A stretch of 64,000 bases of DNA from Eustoma russellianum (taxonomy: Eukaryota; Streptophyta; Magnoliopsida; Gentianales; Gentianaceae): positions 23,847,869-23,911,868 of the forward strand of contig AP025049.1 of NCBI GenBank assembly GCA_036186865.1. Direction: 5' to 3'. The notes under the pieces are model-generated. The model worked only from the letters and a program-made list of their open reading frames with translations, was not told the origin of the DNA and ran no database searches. This document shows positions 10,048 through 21,024 of the stretch, piece by piece. How positions within the stretch are numbered: position 1 is the first letter of the stretch; each line of letters starts with the position of its first letter. The position numbers and the translations under genes were made by a program.

Positions 10048-13000
10048 ATGGGAAGAGGGAAAATTGTGATGGAGAGAATAGCTAAAGATAGTAAAAGACA
10101 AGTGACTTTCTCTAAAAGGCGTGGAGGATTGATGAAGAAAGCAAAGGAACTTGCTACTCTTTGTGATGCTCAAGTTGCTACCATTATTTTCTCCAGCACT
10201 GGCAAATTGTATGAGTATTCAAGTTGTAGGTAAGTTCTTTATACCATTAAATTTTATGCATAAGTGAGTTTAATAACTGAATTATAAGTTAATTTTAATG
10301 ATCGAAGTTTCAATTTTTTAGCTGGGTTTTAAGTTTGGTTGGTTTTTAACAATTAAATCATGTATGATGTGATTCATTTGTCATGCCGATTTGATATTGC
10401 TGAGCATGGATGCATCCTGGAATTGTGATGTAGTTGATTTAGATATTGCAAAAGGTTAAAGTTAATATTTTTGTAACGTTGAAACATTATATCGTGTATA
10501 TATTGTATTGTTTACGAGTCCGTATGCTGATCGGATCTTGTTGGATACATCATGTATCTGCATTGTGTTATAGTTTGCTTAGATAGTGTGCAAAAAGGTT
10601 TAGGTTAATCTTCTCGCCGATTTTTTTTTATTTTTTTCTTAATCTTTGAGAACATCTTCTTACCAGTTGAACTGTATGAATTACATGATAATTTCTAGAA
10701 ATAAATATGTTTTTAGAAGAGGATGCATAAAGAAAGCAAAACAACAAAGAAATAGGGAAGGCTCACAATTTTTTCAGGAGGAGAAAAGATGGAAAAAATA
10801 TATACAAGCGGGAGGTAAATTACGGAAAAAGTCACTTGACAGGGCAAAATTTCCACATGGTATAAAGATAAACGTGCTCAGGTGAATTTATAACCAGTCG
10901 GATCGAGATCCTCTAACCCCCCCCCCCCCCCCCCCCCTCCTCCCTCTCATCCTCTTGGGACCGCCCGACACGTGGCACACAGGGAGGTGGTGAGGCTGGA
11001 TGCGGGTGACACTCATCCAGCCTCACCACCCCTGTGTGACACGTGTCAATGGGTCATTTAATACCTCCCTTAGGAGATCTTAATCCGGCCGAAAACGCCC
11101 TTCTTTTGCTTCTTCATGCCTGACACACCTACCCAGTGGACAATTTGACAAGTCTATCAACCTCGGCTAGCAACAGTTAATGTTGCAAGTCCGCAATTGA
11201 TGCGGGTCATCCACCTGCTCATCTCTACTCATGTTTAGCCCAGAGGACGAGCCATCTCGGCAGACTCCAGTCAGTTCACCTTGACAGATAACCTAGGATA
11301 GCGCCCTTTGGACCAGTTTGGCAGGGCACTGCAGACCAGTTCAAGCAATGCTACCCTCACCTCGTCTTTTTGGCTGCGCTGCTCAGAGGGCAATTCAGCT
11401 CAGTCATATGTGCTTAGGCAGAAACATGTCAGCCAGCTTCCTTGACCATGCACTGCGATATGTGGCGCCACGTGGCCACCATGCAGACGAAAGCTGTCAG
11501 CAAGGCATCCAGGCGTCGTCACCTCATGATTTCTTGCCATGCACCACCTATTCAAGTCTATATAAAGAAGCCATCCCTTGCCAGGGACAGTCCCAAGCGA
11601 CGCTAAGCTCAAAAAAGCAACCGTAAGCTCTTCCCAGCTAAACAACCACCTTATCTTCAAGGAGAAATCTTACTAGGTTGCTTCAACTTATACTTCAGAC
11701 ATATATTCATACAATCATGCCTATTACTGACTTGGACGTCGGAGAGGTTTTCCCGGACAGTAACTCTGTGCTTCTAACATCGTCCCTCCTTTACAAGTTC
11801 CAAGGGAAGAACACTTACCTTTTATCCATCGGCGAAGATCCGACTTTCTCATTCACTTTTTTTTTTAGAGAAAAGATTCATCTGCAACGTTCTAAAATAT
11901 ATCGAATCACCAACATAATATTATAATTTATGAATGAATAAATTAATGATGGCATAATATTTTAGCAATAGCTCCCAATGTCTTTCAAATACCGCTTTGC
12001 ACATCCTGTGCTTAGGCTATTCTACACCATAATTATTCAGCAATTGAACTATTTTAATGATTTCGAATTCTATCACTAATACTACTCTTTTAAGTTTTGA
12101 TGTTAAATTAACTATATAATTCAAACAAAACTCGTTTTTAGTTTATTGATTAGGTCCTAAATTGATGTTAACGGTTGGTTCTAGTGTATGGTGATTTATT
12201 TTATTTATGTGCATGGTGTTTTCTTGTATACCAGTTCTAGTGATTTGTTTTTCACTTGAGCTTTTAATCAATTTTAGTTTCATGATTTACCTTTACTTTA
12301 ATTTTTTTTTTATTTAGTGGTAGAGAATTAAGTTTTACATTGTTGGGATTTACGCTCATAACAACTTTCTCGGTTTCGTCGAATTAGAACCTTGGATGAA
12401 ATAATATAACTTGGTATACTACTACAACAACATTACCCCCATTGTCATAGAGGCTCCTGTCTATATCGCGTATGGAAGGGTCGGATGTACGTAACCATAC
12501 CCATGTGTTAGAAACACACATAGGTTGTTCTCCGATGACACATAATGATGCGTCAAGCTATGTCGATCAACTACTACTTCACAATATAAGAAACACAACC
12601 AATTTAGTGAGTCATTTTGCTTTATTCTATCATATTCCAAAATCAATGAAAGATCGATGTCTCCTTGACTTCATTAGAAATGGAAAGTTTAGTATATCTG
12701 TTTGTTTTAAGTTATTAACGGGTCATTTCCAAATCCATACTTTAGTTATTTTACAATTTCGTTTGTTGTAGCATGGAAGACATCCTTGGCAGATATCAAA
12801 TTCGTACCAACGTGGCACAACCAAAGGTACAATTTAATTAATTTTTGTGATTATATTAATAAACTAATAATCAATACATTCATATCTTGGATCAATGTGG
12901 TGATACTTTCTTGTCTTCCACAATTTGTAGCCCAACACAAGTGTGACAACTAAAGAAGAGGAAGAACAGGAAAATGCAATGCCCGAAATGGAGAACATGT

Positions 13001-16000
13001 ATGTCCTCTATTTAATTCTTCCGGGGAATTGAATATTGCATTTTTGACGATAATTTTGATGATGCTAGAATATATTGAGTATGATTTTTTTTTTTTGTTA
13101 AAATGTTAATATTAACCAGAAAAATCAAGACATCAAGAGTGCGACTAATACAATAGCCCTACTTGTAGGTGCACATGCCGACCTACATGTTCTATTTAGT
13201 AATGTATAACAATCTTAAAACATATGAGCCGCTATGTTTAAGATATGTGGGTAGAGCTTATACATCACTCTATATACTGGGTATGATTGTTGTTGTATGA
13301 GAATGATTTTTCTGTTAGAAGAATGCTAATATTTGATTTGATCCATTAAATAGTCAAAGTACAAGTAAGGATGTGGATGCACTTAGCTTGAATGAGTTGG
13401 AAGAGCTTGAGGAAGAACTTGAAGCAGCCTTGATAGCTACAACGAGGAGGAAGGTTTGAACTTTTTTAAGATTTTATTGCATTTAATTTGTATATGTATA
13501 TTGGATTGTCGTTGCAAATATTGTTTATATCTTACTTGAATATGTATCTAAATGCTGGTCATTTGATCATCAAGTGTTAATACGGTTTTTTGCGAAATAA
13601 TACTGTATTTAGACCACTACTTTAAAAGATACCTTGAGTTGATCAATCAAAAAAAGGAGAGAATGTTAGAAAGAGACATTTTTCTATTTTTTTACTGGTA
13701 CATTTAAAATATGTTCTAAAATAGTATTTTAAATGGAGTATTTTAAAACATTACTCTAAAAATTTAGCGTTAATTTACTGTCAATTTGTCACTAATTATT
13801 CAAAATGATTATTTTCTATAAGAACTAAACTATATATGTGTGTGTGTATATGTATGTATGTATATACACACACATATATCGCTAACCAGACAGATATTAA
13901 TACTATCCACAATGATCATCCAACATATGGCTTGCATAATGTAATCAGCTCTCTTTTTCTAAACCAAACGAAATTGATTCTCTAGATGTATTGCTAATTT
14001 CACGTTGACCCTTGAGTTTTTCTGAACCACAGCCCCCCCCCCCCCCCGGCCACCGTACTATATTCCAGGAACAATTGGTGTTGCAACAACAGCAGGAACC
14101 AAAGGTATGCATTTTGATGTTCATTACTTAGATTTGACTGCATAGTTTCGGTTACTTTTTTAGTATTTACTCATATGATTTCATTGGAAATATAGTTGCT
14201 TTAATAGAATGGTCAATAGAATATATTACATATTTCTTGAACATGTTCAAGAAAGGAAACTGATTGCAGCTAGGGGAAAAGATTAGTTCTTCTTCCATTG
14301 CTTTTTTATTGCGGAGGCAAGGGTTTTATTTAAGGAGGGCTGGTGGGCTGTGACAAATAGGGGGGAATGGGATCCCTAACCCCCCTTTTTCCTCACCCCT
14401 TTGTGACCGCGTGACACGTGGCAGTCAAAAAGTGGTGAGGCTAGATACGTGTGACCTGCATCTAGCCTCACCATCCCTCCTGAATGCCACATGTCGTGCG
14501 TTCCTTTTTGACTGTACCACATGGACAGTTAGGGGATCCGGACCCCAGATGGGAGGCATGTGTTGTGGCAGCAGGATGGGGACAGCGACGATGGGACTGC
14601 AGAGATGATATGAACAATCCTCCCTCCCTTCCAAAATTCCTATATGTTACTGTTTTGGTTTGTTAAAAAAATAATGTTAAAATCTAAAAATTGTAAGTAT
14701 TAATATTTAAAGTTTTTATCTGAGATAATTTCTCTATTTTATCTTAAGATAGTTAGGCATTAATCGTTAAAATTTTTATCTTAGACGATTTTTATGTTTT
14801 ACTTTAAATGACTAACTAAGATAGAATAGGAATAATAACAAAGTGAGTTTGACTTTTTCAAATGATGATCAAGTCAAACTATAATGTTATTGTGTGGTTT
14901 CTAGATCAACAAAGTTACGTTTGAATTAATTTTGTTATATACATGTATGCAATAAAAGAAAATATTTTACTGACGATATTGTATTAGTCGCAGAGAGTAG
15001 ACATACCCTGAATATGAGACTAGATGAGTGGAGAGGTGCTTTCGAGAGACAAGACCTAAGGATTAGTCTGTATAAGACCGAGTATCTGCACTACGACTTC
15101 AGCGGTGCAGTCTACAGTGAGAATAGCTAGCTCACCTTCGAGGGTCAACTGGTATCACAGGTAAGTAAGTTCAAGTACCTATGATCATTTGTACAGCAAG
15201 ATGGGAACATAGATAGTGGCGTAGCACACCGACTTTAGGTAGAATGGTGTTGGTGGAGGACGACCTCAGGGGTGCTGTGTGACAAGAATTTTTTAATTAA
15301 ATTAAAGGAAAAATTTTATAAGTGGCAGTAGGGTCAGCAGTGTTATATGAAACAGACTGCTAGGCCATCAAGAAGACACAGTCACAGAAGATAGAAGTGG
15401 CGGATATGAAGATGTTGAAGTGGATGTGTGGACATACAAGACTATAACAGATAAAAAATAAGGTATTTATGAAAAGGTTAGGAGTGGCTAGTATAGCAAA
15501 TAAGATAAGAGAGGAGAGACTGAGATAGTTTGGACATGTCAAAAGGAGACAGACAACGGCGTCTGTAAGAGCATTTGAAAGACTCATTATAGAGAGAAAA
15601 AGGAGTAAAGATAGGCCTATACTGACTTGAGATAAGCGGATTAGGCATGACCTACTAGATTTGCACATCTATGGTCTGGGATATGAGTTCATGGAGGCAG
15701 AAGATTAAGGTTAAGGGGTTGAAACAGGATATAGGGGCACCTTAAAATATACTTAGGGGTCTAGATACTCTCTACACTTTAGATGAACTTTGCACTTTTT
15801 TTGGTTTTTGTCTTTTTTGATCATTTGTACATATCTACGATTATGACTATTTTAATATCGAAAGCTTTCAATTTGTGTTTACTAAATTCTTTCACTAGTA
15901 CACTAGCACACCATATTCCTATTATTGTGTCATGTATGCAGGTCCTTATAGAGCCGGGAGTCTCACCGAAAGCAAACTCGTTATCCCTTGGGATCGAGGT

Positions 16001-16335
16001 ATAGTTTTTTAGCCTCTTACATTCTCTAGATCCTAGCGATAGCTTGAAATATAATGTGTATGGTTGTTGTTGTATGTATGGTGCATCAACATATTATTTT
16101 AATCTCCTTCAGTTTGATACACTTACTATTTCTTTTACATCTAGTTAAAAGATTATTTTACTAGAGAGAATAGACAACTAAATTTTCATGTATTAGATAA
16201 GCAATTTTACTACCCATAATAGACTAATTTAAATTCCTACAGGTGCAAAAGTATCAGGGACAAAATAGCGAGACAATTATGGATGGTGGAAGCCACCCTG
16301 GTAGAAATGTAAAGATGGTCATCGGCTCGGGGTAA
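10048..16335 (+). CDS. MIKC-type MADS-box transcription factor, possibly FLC/MAF-like
   Basis: The model has six exons: 10048-10229, 12772-12826, 12931-12998, 13354-13453, 14069-14104 and 16243-16335, all with GT-AG borders and consistent phase, giving 177 aa. Exon 1 encodes a full MADS domain (MGRGKIVMERIAKDSKRQVT, then TFSKRRGGLMKKAKEL), which binds CArG-box DNA as a dimer in the nucleus. Exon 2 gives the I-region start SMEDILGRYQ. Exon 4 is exactly 100 bp, the usual MIKC size, and encodes a K-box-like LNELEELEEELEAALIATTR. ILxRYQ and the LE..L.AAL..TR.RK.QL pattern recall the FLC clade of floral repressors, though I cannot build a tree. Exon 3 is acidic and lacks the usual first K helix. 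The C-terminus is short. Introns hold SINEs, MITEs, a LINE and an LTR remnant. Confidence 0.75.
10904..11083. mobile_element. Hairpin MITE with G-box arms, in MADS intron 1
   Basis: The outer ends GATCCTCTAA and TTAGGAGATC are inverted. The inner arms GACACGTGGCACACAGGG / CCTGTGTGACACGTGTC and GGTGGTGAGGCTGGATG / CATCCAGCCTCACCACC pair almost perfectly. A run of about 21 C lies at 10918-10938. The related copies are at 14350-14555 and 20480-20700. Each arm carries a CACGTG core, the G-box/ABRE core bound by bZIP and bHLH factors. Confidence 0.7.
11090..11851 (+). mobile_element. Degenerate Tat-like LTR fragment in MADS intron 1
   Basis: The 3' part parallels the LARD LTR: ACTGACTTGGACGTCGGAGA, then GTTTTCCCGGACAG, then a CT-rich stretch and an ending CGACTTTCTCA like the LARD's CGACATCATCA. 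A TATA box CTATATAAAGAA lies at about 11556-11567. It is GC-richer than its surroundings. I found no matching internal region and no clear TSD, so it is probably a worn solo LTR. Confidence 0.5.
12416..12672 (-). mobile_element. SINE-like element with (TTG)n tail, copy 1
   Basis: Read on the minus strand it ends in TAATGTTGTTGTAGTA. It shares with the copies at 18812-19055, 22027-22280 and 24405-24655 the blocks GTGTGTTTCTAACACAT, CAACCTATGTG and AAGCAAAATGACTCACTAAATT. It lies in MADS intron 1, 100 bp before exon 2. Confidence 0.55.
13832..13877. repeat. TG/TA microsatellite in MADS intron 4
   Basis: An alternating TATATGTGTGTGTGTATATG run is followed by its inverted continuation TATACACACACATATA, so the two halves can form a hairpin. 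Confidence 0.8.
14350..14555. mobile_element. Hairpin MITE with G-box arm, in MADS intron 5
   Basis: It belongs to the same family as 10904-11083. It has inverted ends GGATCCCTAAC / GTTAGGGGATCC, inner arms TGACACGTGGCAG and TGCCACATGTCG, and a stem GGTGAGGCTAGATAC / GCATCTAGCCTCACC. One arm keeps CACGTG; the other has changed to CACATG. Confidence 0.65.
14960..16075 (+). mobile_element. Decayed LINE 3' part inside MADS intron 5
   Basis: This matches, in opposite orientation, the LINE at 56070-57564: it begins after the reverse-transcriptase active-site region and runs through the C-terminal domain to the 3' UTR. Many stops and indels are present. The 3' tail ends in TATAATGTGTATGGTTGTTG. 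It keeps the bases that are deleted from the active-site region of the other copy (ACTGACGATATTGT at about 14971-14984). Confidence 0.7.
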
Positions 16336-16479
16336 AGTATTTCTCTCCTCTGTTTCTGCCTAAGTAGTTATTTTTAGACTACATTAAATTTTATCAATTA
16401 TTTTTATTATGAAAATGATAAGAATATATGTAAGACTCTAATAGATAAGCAGTAATTTGATATTAATGTCAAGTGTGCA

Positions 16480-16665
16480 GATAACGCATGTGAAGTAAGT
16501 TTGTTGCTTTGTGACTTTAAGGTCACGGATTCAAGGCGCGAAAACAGTCACTTGCACAAAATATAGGGTAAGACTGCGTACATTAGATCGTGAAGCGATC
16601 CGAGCCCCTTCACCCTGCGTAAATGCAGAAGTCTAATGCACCGGAAACGCCAGTTTACTACTTAT
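16480..16665 (+). mobile_element. Au-like SINE, copy 1
   Basis: The order of blocks is that of plant Au SINEs: a tRNA-derived B-box region (GTCACGGATTCAAGGCGCG), then ACTGCGTACATTAGATCG, then CCTTCACCCTGCGTAAATG and a final AATGCACCGG. It lies about 150 bp downstream of the last MADS exon. Confidence 0.75.
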
Positions 16666-17287
16666 ATTAATGTCCTCACTTTCTGAAAATTAATGGTAAT
16701 GTCTAATTATTACTATATACGACTATTGCCATCAACTTGTGAAAATTAACTCCATTTCCTGAAAATTAATATTACTGATTGAGTTACTGTTCATACATAT
16801 GTCGCTATACATAACAAAGCGTCTTTACTGTATGGATTATTCTTGTTTGTGACAATTTATTTTGTGACAGTAATTTTACAATTAACATAGACAGAAAGAC
16901 CATTACTACACTGTAATAAATGACTATTGAAAATCATATATTTGATATTAATTGACCTGATGACAATACACTTGGGAGACAATATTTTACGCCTTAACTA
17001 CTCTGTCTTTGGTTCCTCACATAGTTCATATACTTTTCCATTTGTCTCCTCATCTGATGGCCAATTATGAGGGTTTATCTTTCTTTCTTTTAATTTTCTT
17101 TTTTTCTTTTCTTTTTGCTGGGAATTATGTTATGTTATTAAAAATCGATGAACTTAAAATTTCTCAGTGACAACGTTATTATGTAATACGTACAGTTGTG
17201 AGGGAATTGTTCTAACTTTTATTGGTCGTATTATAAGTTTACTTTGAAGACAAAATATTACAGCCTATGATCTATCCCTCCCATATA

Positions 17288-17300
17288 AACACACACACAC

Positions 17301-17371
<71 letters not shown>
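17288..17371. repeat. (AC)n(AT)n microsatellite
   Basis: A short ACACACAC run is followed by an almost pure AT repeat of about 70 bp. It directly adjoins the 3' end of a minus-strand Au-like SINE. Confidence 0.9.
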
Positions 17372-17373
<2 letters not shown>

Positions 17374-17374
<1 letters not shown>

Positions 17375-17548
17375 GGTGTTTCTTGGTACAGTAGGCTCCT
17401 GTATTTGCGCAGGGTTCGGGAGGGGCCGGATCGCTTCGCGATCTGATGTATTCAGTCTTATTTACACTTTATGCAAGAGGCTGATTCTGCAGATCGAATG
17501 CGTGACTTCAAGTTACAAAACAGCAATCTTACCAATTTTTTTTCCCTT
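17374..17548 (-). mobile_element. Au-like SINE, copy 2
   Basis: This is the reverse complement of the Au-like block order: TTGCGCAGGGTTCGGGAGGG, GCGATCTGATGTATTCAGTC, then TCGAATGCGTGACTTCAAG carrying the B-box remnant. Confidence 0.75.
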
Positions 17549-17818
17549 TGAGAAATTCTAAAGATGGTTAAATGCTGGTAAATGTAGGTCGCGGCCCAAA
17601 AGAGGATGGCGACTGAAGTATTATCGATCTAATGAATCACCATTACCACGGGCCACTATTTGTGATTCAAATGGTAAAAGATATTTTTTTTATTTTTTTT
17701 CTTTTTTTGGTTTAGCATAAAAAGTGTATTCCAAGTACTTCAACTCTCCTTGTGTGTGGTGTGTTAAGTTATATACATTTTTTCCAACATTATTTGAGTT
17801 ATTAACTTTCATGGTCAG

Positions 17819-17892
17819 GTCGTCCCGTGGAGCTTGACTTGTTAGAGAGATTTGTTGGTGAAGGGAATACAAAGCACTTTGAAGAGGCATGA
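17819..17892 (+). other. Candidate alternative last exon of the MADS gene
   Basis: After a TTCATGGTCAG acceptor, a 74-nt open stretch encodes RPVELDLLERFVGEGNTK and onward to a TGA. It would be in phase if exon 6 were spliced at the GGTAAAG donor at 16332, which overlaps the annotated stop codon. This gives a different C-terminus. There is no transcript support in the sequence itself. Confidence 0.3.
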
Positions 17893-18299
17893 ATTCATCT
17901 TTGACATTTGACTCAACTGGGAATCAAAAAAAAAATATAAACAAAGTATGTGTTTGGCTTTCAAAACATATCCCTTTGGTAAAGAAATCGAGTGGATGTC
18001 ATTTTTTTCAATTGTGTTTAGGAGTTTCTTTTTTTACGGGGAAAAACAAAATTAGGAGTAGATGTTTAACTCGAATCTTTTAGAATTATCAGGATACAAA
18101 AGATACTACTCAAGCCAAGTAAAGTTTTTTCAGAACACAAAGTATTATTTCATATATACTCTTTAGTTTAGACAGTATTTAATTTAACAATCACACATAC
18201 TGGCTACTTCGTTAAAAAAAAAAATCATCGTTTTTTCTTTTTTTTCTAGTCTTTGTTTTTTTCTTGAGAGCAAAATGGGAATTCCTCGTTCTGAGGCTC

Positions 18300-18520
18300 T
18301 CACTGTCCTAACTCCATGAAACTTATGGATGAGCGGTCTCCTAGGTTGACAGGCTGCACACGAGGACTCACGCAAAGTGCCCCTACAAACTAGTAGAAGT
18401 GGAACAATTGCTCCCTAAGGACTAGCAGAAATAGAGCACCTACACTGCGAATGTCCCCGGATTCAAACCCTTGTCTTCTTGTGAGCAATATTCAACCCTA
18501 GTACCAACCAGACTACGAAC
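18300..18520 (-). mobile_element. Possible tRNA-derived SINE of another family
   Basis: On the minus strand there is an A-box-like TAGTCTGGTTGGTACTAGGG, and 38 bp later a B-box-like GGGTTTGAATCC, a spacing typical of tRNA-related promoters. No other copy is seen in the window. Confidence 0.35.
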
Positions 18521-18811
18521 ATTTGTTTTTCTTTTTCTAATTCGATGTCTTTAGTAGAGTGGCCCCATCAAAAACTGAGTCGAACCTTTTCTCTTATCAT
18601 TCGTATATACCATGACTCACGTTCTACAGTTACATGAATTTTCAAGAGATATCAGAACTCTAGAGGTGATTTTGTCCCTTTCTTGACAATTTGGTCAATT
18701 TGTAAATAAATTTGGTAACTATGGAACTTTAATATAGAACTTATATATAAAACAACCACTGACAAAATTGTTGTAAAAATTTGATTTTTACATGGATGTT
18801 GAATTCCAGTG

Positions 18812-19055
18812 GAGTTAAGGATAAACTCTTCCTTAATTTTAAAATATGATGGAGTAAAGCAAAATGATTCACTAAATTGGCTGCGGTTCTTATAGTGTAA
18901 AGTAGCAGTTGATCGACACAAGTTGACGCATCATTATGGGTCATCGGAAAACAACCTCTGTGTGTTTTTAACACAGGTATGGCTGCGTACATCCGATCCT
19001 CCCGTACTCTATCATAGGCGAGAGCCTAAGACAATGCGTAATGTTGTTGTTGTAT
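18812..19055 (-). mobile_element. SINE-like element with (TTG)n tail, copy 2
   Basis: This copy is written in the opposite sense to copy 1 on the plus strand and ends TAATGTTGTTGTTGTATG at the right. It contains CTGTGTGTTTTTAACACAGG and GCGTACATCCGATCC. An Au-like SINE follows 35 bp later. Confidence 0.55.
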
Positions 19056-19089
19056 GGTTGCTGAATTCTTAGAAAACAAAACACTAAAG

Positions 19090-19255
19090 GGCTTACTCGT
19101 TGTACGACTCTTGTGTTTACGCAGGGTCCAAAAGGGGTCAGATTGTTTTGCGATCTGATGTACACAGTCTTATCCTACACCTTTGTGTAACAGGCTGTTT
19201 CTCCGACTCGAACTTGTGACCTCATGTTCACAAAACAGCACCATTACTAGTTGGT
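19090..19255 (-). mobile_element. Au-like SINE, copy 3
   Basis: It has the reverse-complement blocks TTTACGCAGGGTCCAAAAGG, GCGATCTGATGTACACAGTC, AACAGGCTGTTTCTCCGACT and a B-box remnant CGAACTTGTGACCTC. It lies between the SINE-like element and the end of the BPS1-like gene. Confidence 0.75.
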
Positions 19256-19395
19256 TTAGGACCGTCTTCTAAGAAAACAAAACACTAGCGATATATAATA
19301 TGTGATCAAAAAACAAAAGGACCAAAGGAAAACTCTACCTTGTACTACAAATAAACACCAATTTATTATGAAAACGTGATTTACAAACACAAAAT

Positions 19396-20328
19396 CTAAT
19401 ATTTACCATGTTCTTCCTTATACCGAAAATTGTCCAGCAATTTGTTCCTTGTTTCTAAAACATCAGAAAACAGAGTTTCATTTTGCTTCCCCATACTCTG
19501 AAGAAACCTCTCCAAAGCCTCCAATTTTGCACTTAATCCTTGATTTCCATCATTAAGATGAGCTTGTGCTGCTACTTCTTGATTGATCTCTTTGATTTCT
19601 TTGATGACACAGCCATTCTCAACAATCTCTTGATTGAAGTTCGAATCCAAGTTCTCCAGAAAAGGATCATTCAATTCCATGGCCGAAATTCTAACACCAA
19701 GGTAGTTTCTTGCATCACTGCTTAATCCTGAGATTATGATTCCAAACAACAAAATCCCACTTTTTTTCATGATCATCAATGCTTCATGGATGATGTATTC
19801 CTTGCCAAAACCAAGGCATTCTTTCCTCTTCTTCGAGTCTTCTACCTTCAAGAATCTGTCGGGCTTATTAGCCCGGCTTTCTTGAAGGTTTCCAGAAGTC
19901 AAAGAAGGCGAGTTTTGGTGGAGTGCCAAAGCATGAGAAAAAGAAAGACGTGAAAAGTCTAAGTGTGAAAGCGAAACGCTTACTATATTTAGAAACTCTA
20001 AGATCTTTAAGGTGTAATTCAAATACTCATCCGAAACAATTGCCTTCCATTTGCTCATAGGGTAGTCTATACCCACAACCAACTGAGAAAAAGCATTGTG
20101 GATCAAAGGAATCACATCAAAACATTGGTGAATCCATTGGAGAGAGATGAAATCCGATCCGGGCTTTGATTTTGACAAAATCGGGCCCAAGAAGCTCGAA
20201 ATATCGGATCGAAAGGCATGGAACGAAGCCAATCTGGCTTCTGAATTATTGAATGAATGATCCAGCTTGCACAGAAATTTCAGCCTGAAGTTTTCAACCA
20301 AGATTACCCTTCGATTCAACAGAGACAC
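19396..20328 (-). CDS. BPS1-like (BYPASS1-related) protein, 310 aa
   Basis: This is a single uninterrupted ORF. The region FISLQWIHQCFDVIPLIHNA and onward to a DYPMSKWKAIVSDEYLNYTL segment (about residues 62-110) matches the helical N-terminal part of plant BPS1-like proteins. The C-terminal coiled stretch LSAKLEALERFLQSMGKQNE ending in RNKLLDNFR fits the end of that family. BYPASS1 in Arabidopsis restrains a root-derived mobile signal that stops shoot growth; the role of the wider family is unclear. The length is slightly under the usual 340-400 aa. A hydrophobic patch ILLFGIIISGL sits near residue 195. The lack of introns agrees with the family. The family call rests on pattern memory only. 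Confidence 0.6.
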   Translation of the reverse strand: MSLLNRRVILVENFRLKFLCKLDHSFNNSEARLASFHAFRSDISSFLGPILSKSKPGSDFISLQWIHQCFDVIPLIHNAFSQLVVGIDYPMSKWKAIVSDEYLNYTLKILEFLNIVSVSLSHLDFSRLSFSHALALHQNSPSLTSGNLQESRANKPDRFLKVEDSKKRKECLGFGKEYIIHEALMIMKKSGILLFGIIISGLSSDARNYLGVRISAMELNDPFLENLDSNFNQEIVENGCVIKEIKEINQEVAAQAHLNDGNQGLSAKLEALERFLQSMGKQNETLFSDVLETRNKLLDNFRYKEEHGKY

Positions 20329-20396
20329 ATTGAAATACTTATTTGCGATTATAGTTACGGAAAGCTCAAGTCAACTAATTAGAGCTTGGACTCTTG

Positions 20397-20405
20397 AATT
20401 TATAC
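20397..20405 (-). promoter_or_regulatory. TATA-like box of the BPS1-like gene
   Basis: The minus strand reads GTATAAATTC, about 70 bp before the ATG at 20328. A G-box-bearing MITE begins 75 bp further upstream. Confidence 0.5.
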
Positions 20406-20479
20406 ATAGGGGACACAAGGCAAGTGGAGAAAAGTCAACTTTTTGTGTTGCCCAACATAGGAGTTTGAGTCACTCACCC

Positions 20480-20700
20480 CAAAATCTCTCACCACTCTCT
20501 CCAATGCATGACACGTGGCAGCAAAAAAGAAACGACACGTGGCAGCAAAGAAGAATGGTGAAGCTAAATGCGGCCCCTGTGAGACTAGATGCGGGTCACC
20601 TGCATTTAGCCTCACCATCCTACTCTGTTGCCACGTGTCGTACGGTGGAAAAAAAGGTGAGAAATTTTGGATGAGGGGATCTCATCTCCCAACATTGATG
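20480..20700. mobile_element. Hairpin MITE with G-box arms in the BPS1-like promoter
   Basis: This is the third member of the 10904/14350 family. It has two left-arm copies of CGACACGTGGCAGCAAA or similar (20509-20545), a stem ATGGTGAAGCTAAATGC / GCATTTAGCCTCACCAT, and a right arm TTGCCACGTGTCGT. It supplies three CACGTG cores within about 200-320 bp upstream of the ATG. Confidence 0.65.
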
Positions 20701-21024
20701 ATCTTCTGTCAGCATAAAGGAGCAGTTCAAGGAGAGGATCAAGGACAGCAAATAAGGAAAGGGAATCAAAGAAATTGATTAGTAGTTATTCTAATTGATT
20801 TTCTTAATTGATTGTAATTGATTGTGTCTTCCTAAATTAGTTCATCGGTTGTAATATTTAGACAGTGGCATGACCACGTATAATACAAGAAAAAATGTTT
20901 CTTCTCAATCTAATATCTTCCACCTTCCTTGCTTCCTACGTGACTAACCAACGCAGTATTACATTGTAATATATATTTTTTTTAGTTTTAAAATATTATC
21001 AAAAGTTTGATTTGCCTTATCAAA

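Noticed and set aside
10646..10885. 79-codon basic ORF in MADS intron 1
   Set aside because: It is Lys/Arg-rich by base composition, has no K-box or family signature, and is not needed for the phase-consistent exon model.
11318..11660. ORFs of 86-102 codons on both strands near 11.5 kb
   Set aside because: The region aligns with the Tat-type LTR and carries its TATA box; the frames are LTR shadows.
15360..15668. Minus-strand hydrophobic ORF of 102 codons, membrane-protein-like (also 56410-56844)
   Set aside because: It is the antisense of the LINE C-terminal coding region in both places.
16484..16560. Possible tRNA gene from the B-box-like GTCACGGATTCAAGGC
   Set aside because: It continues into the Au-like SINE body and has no cloverleaf acceptor stem; the five similar places are the same family.
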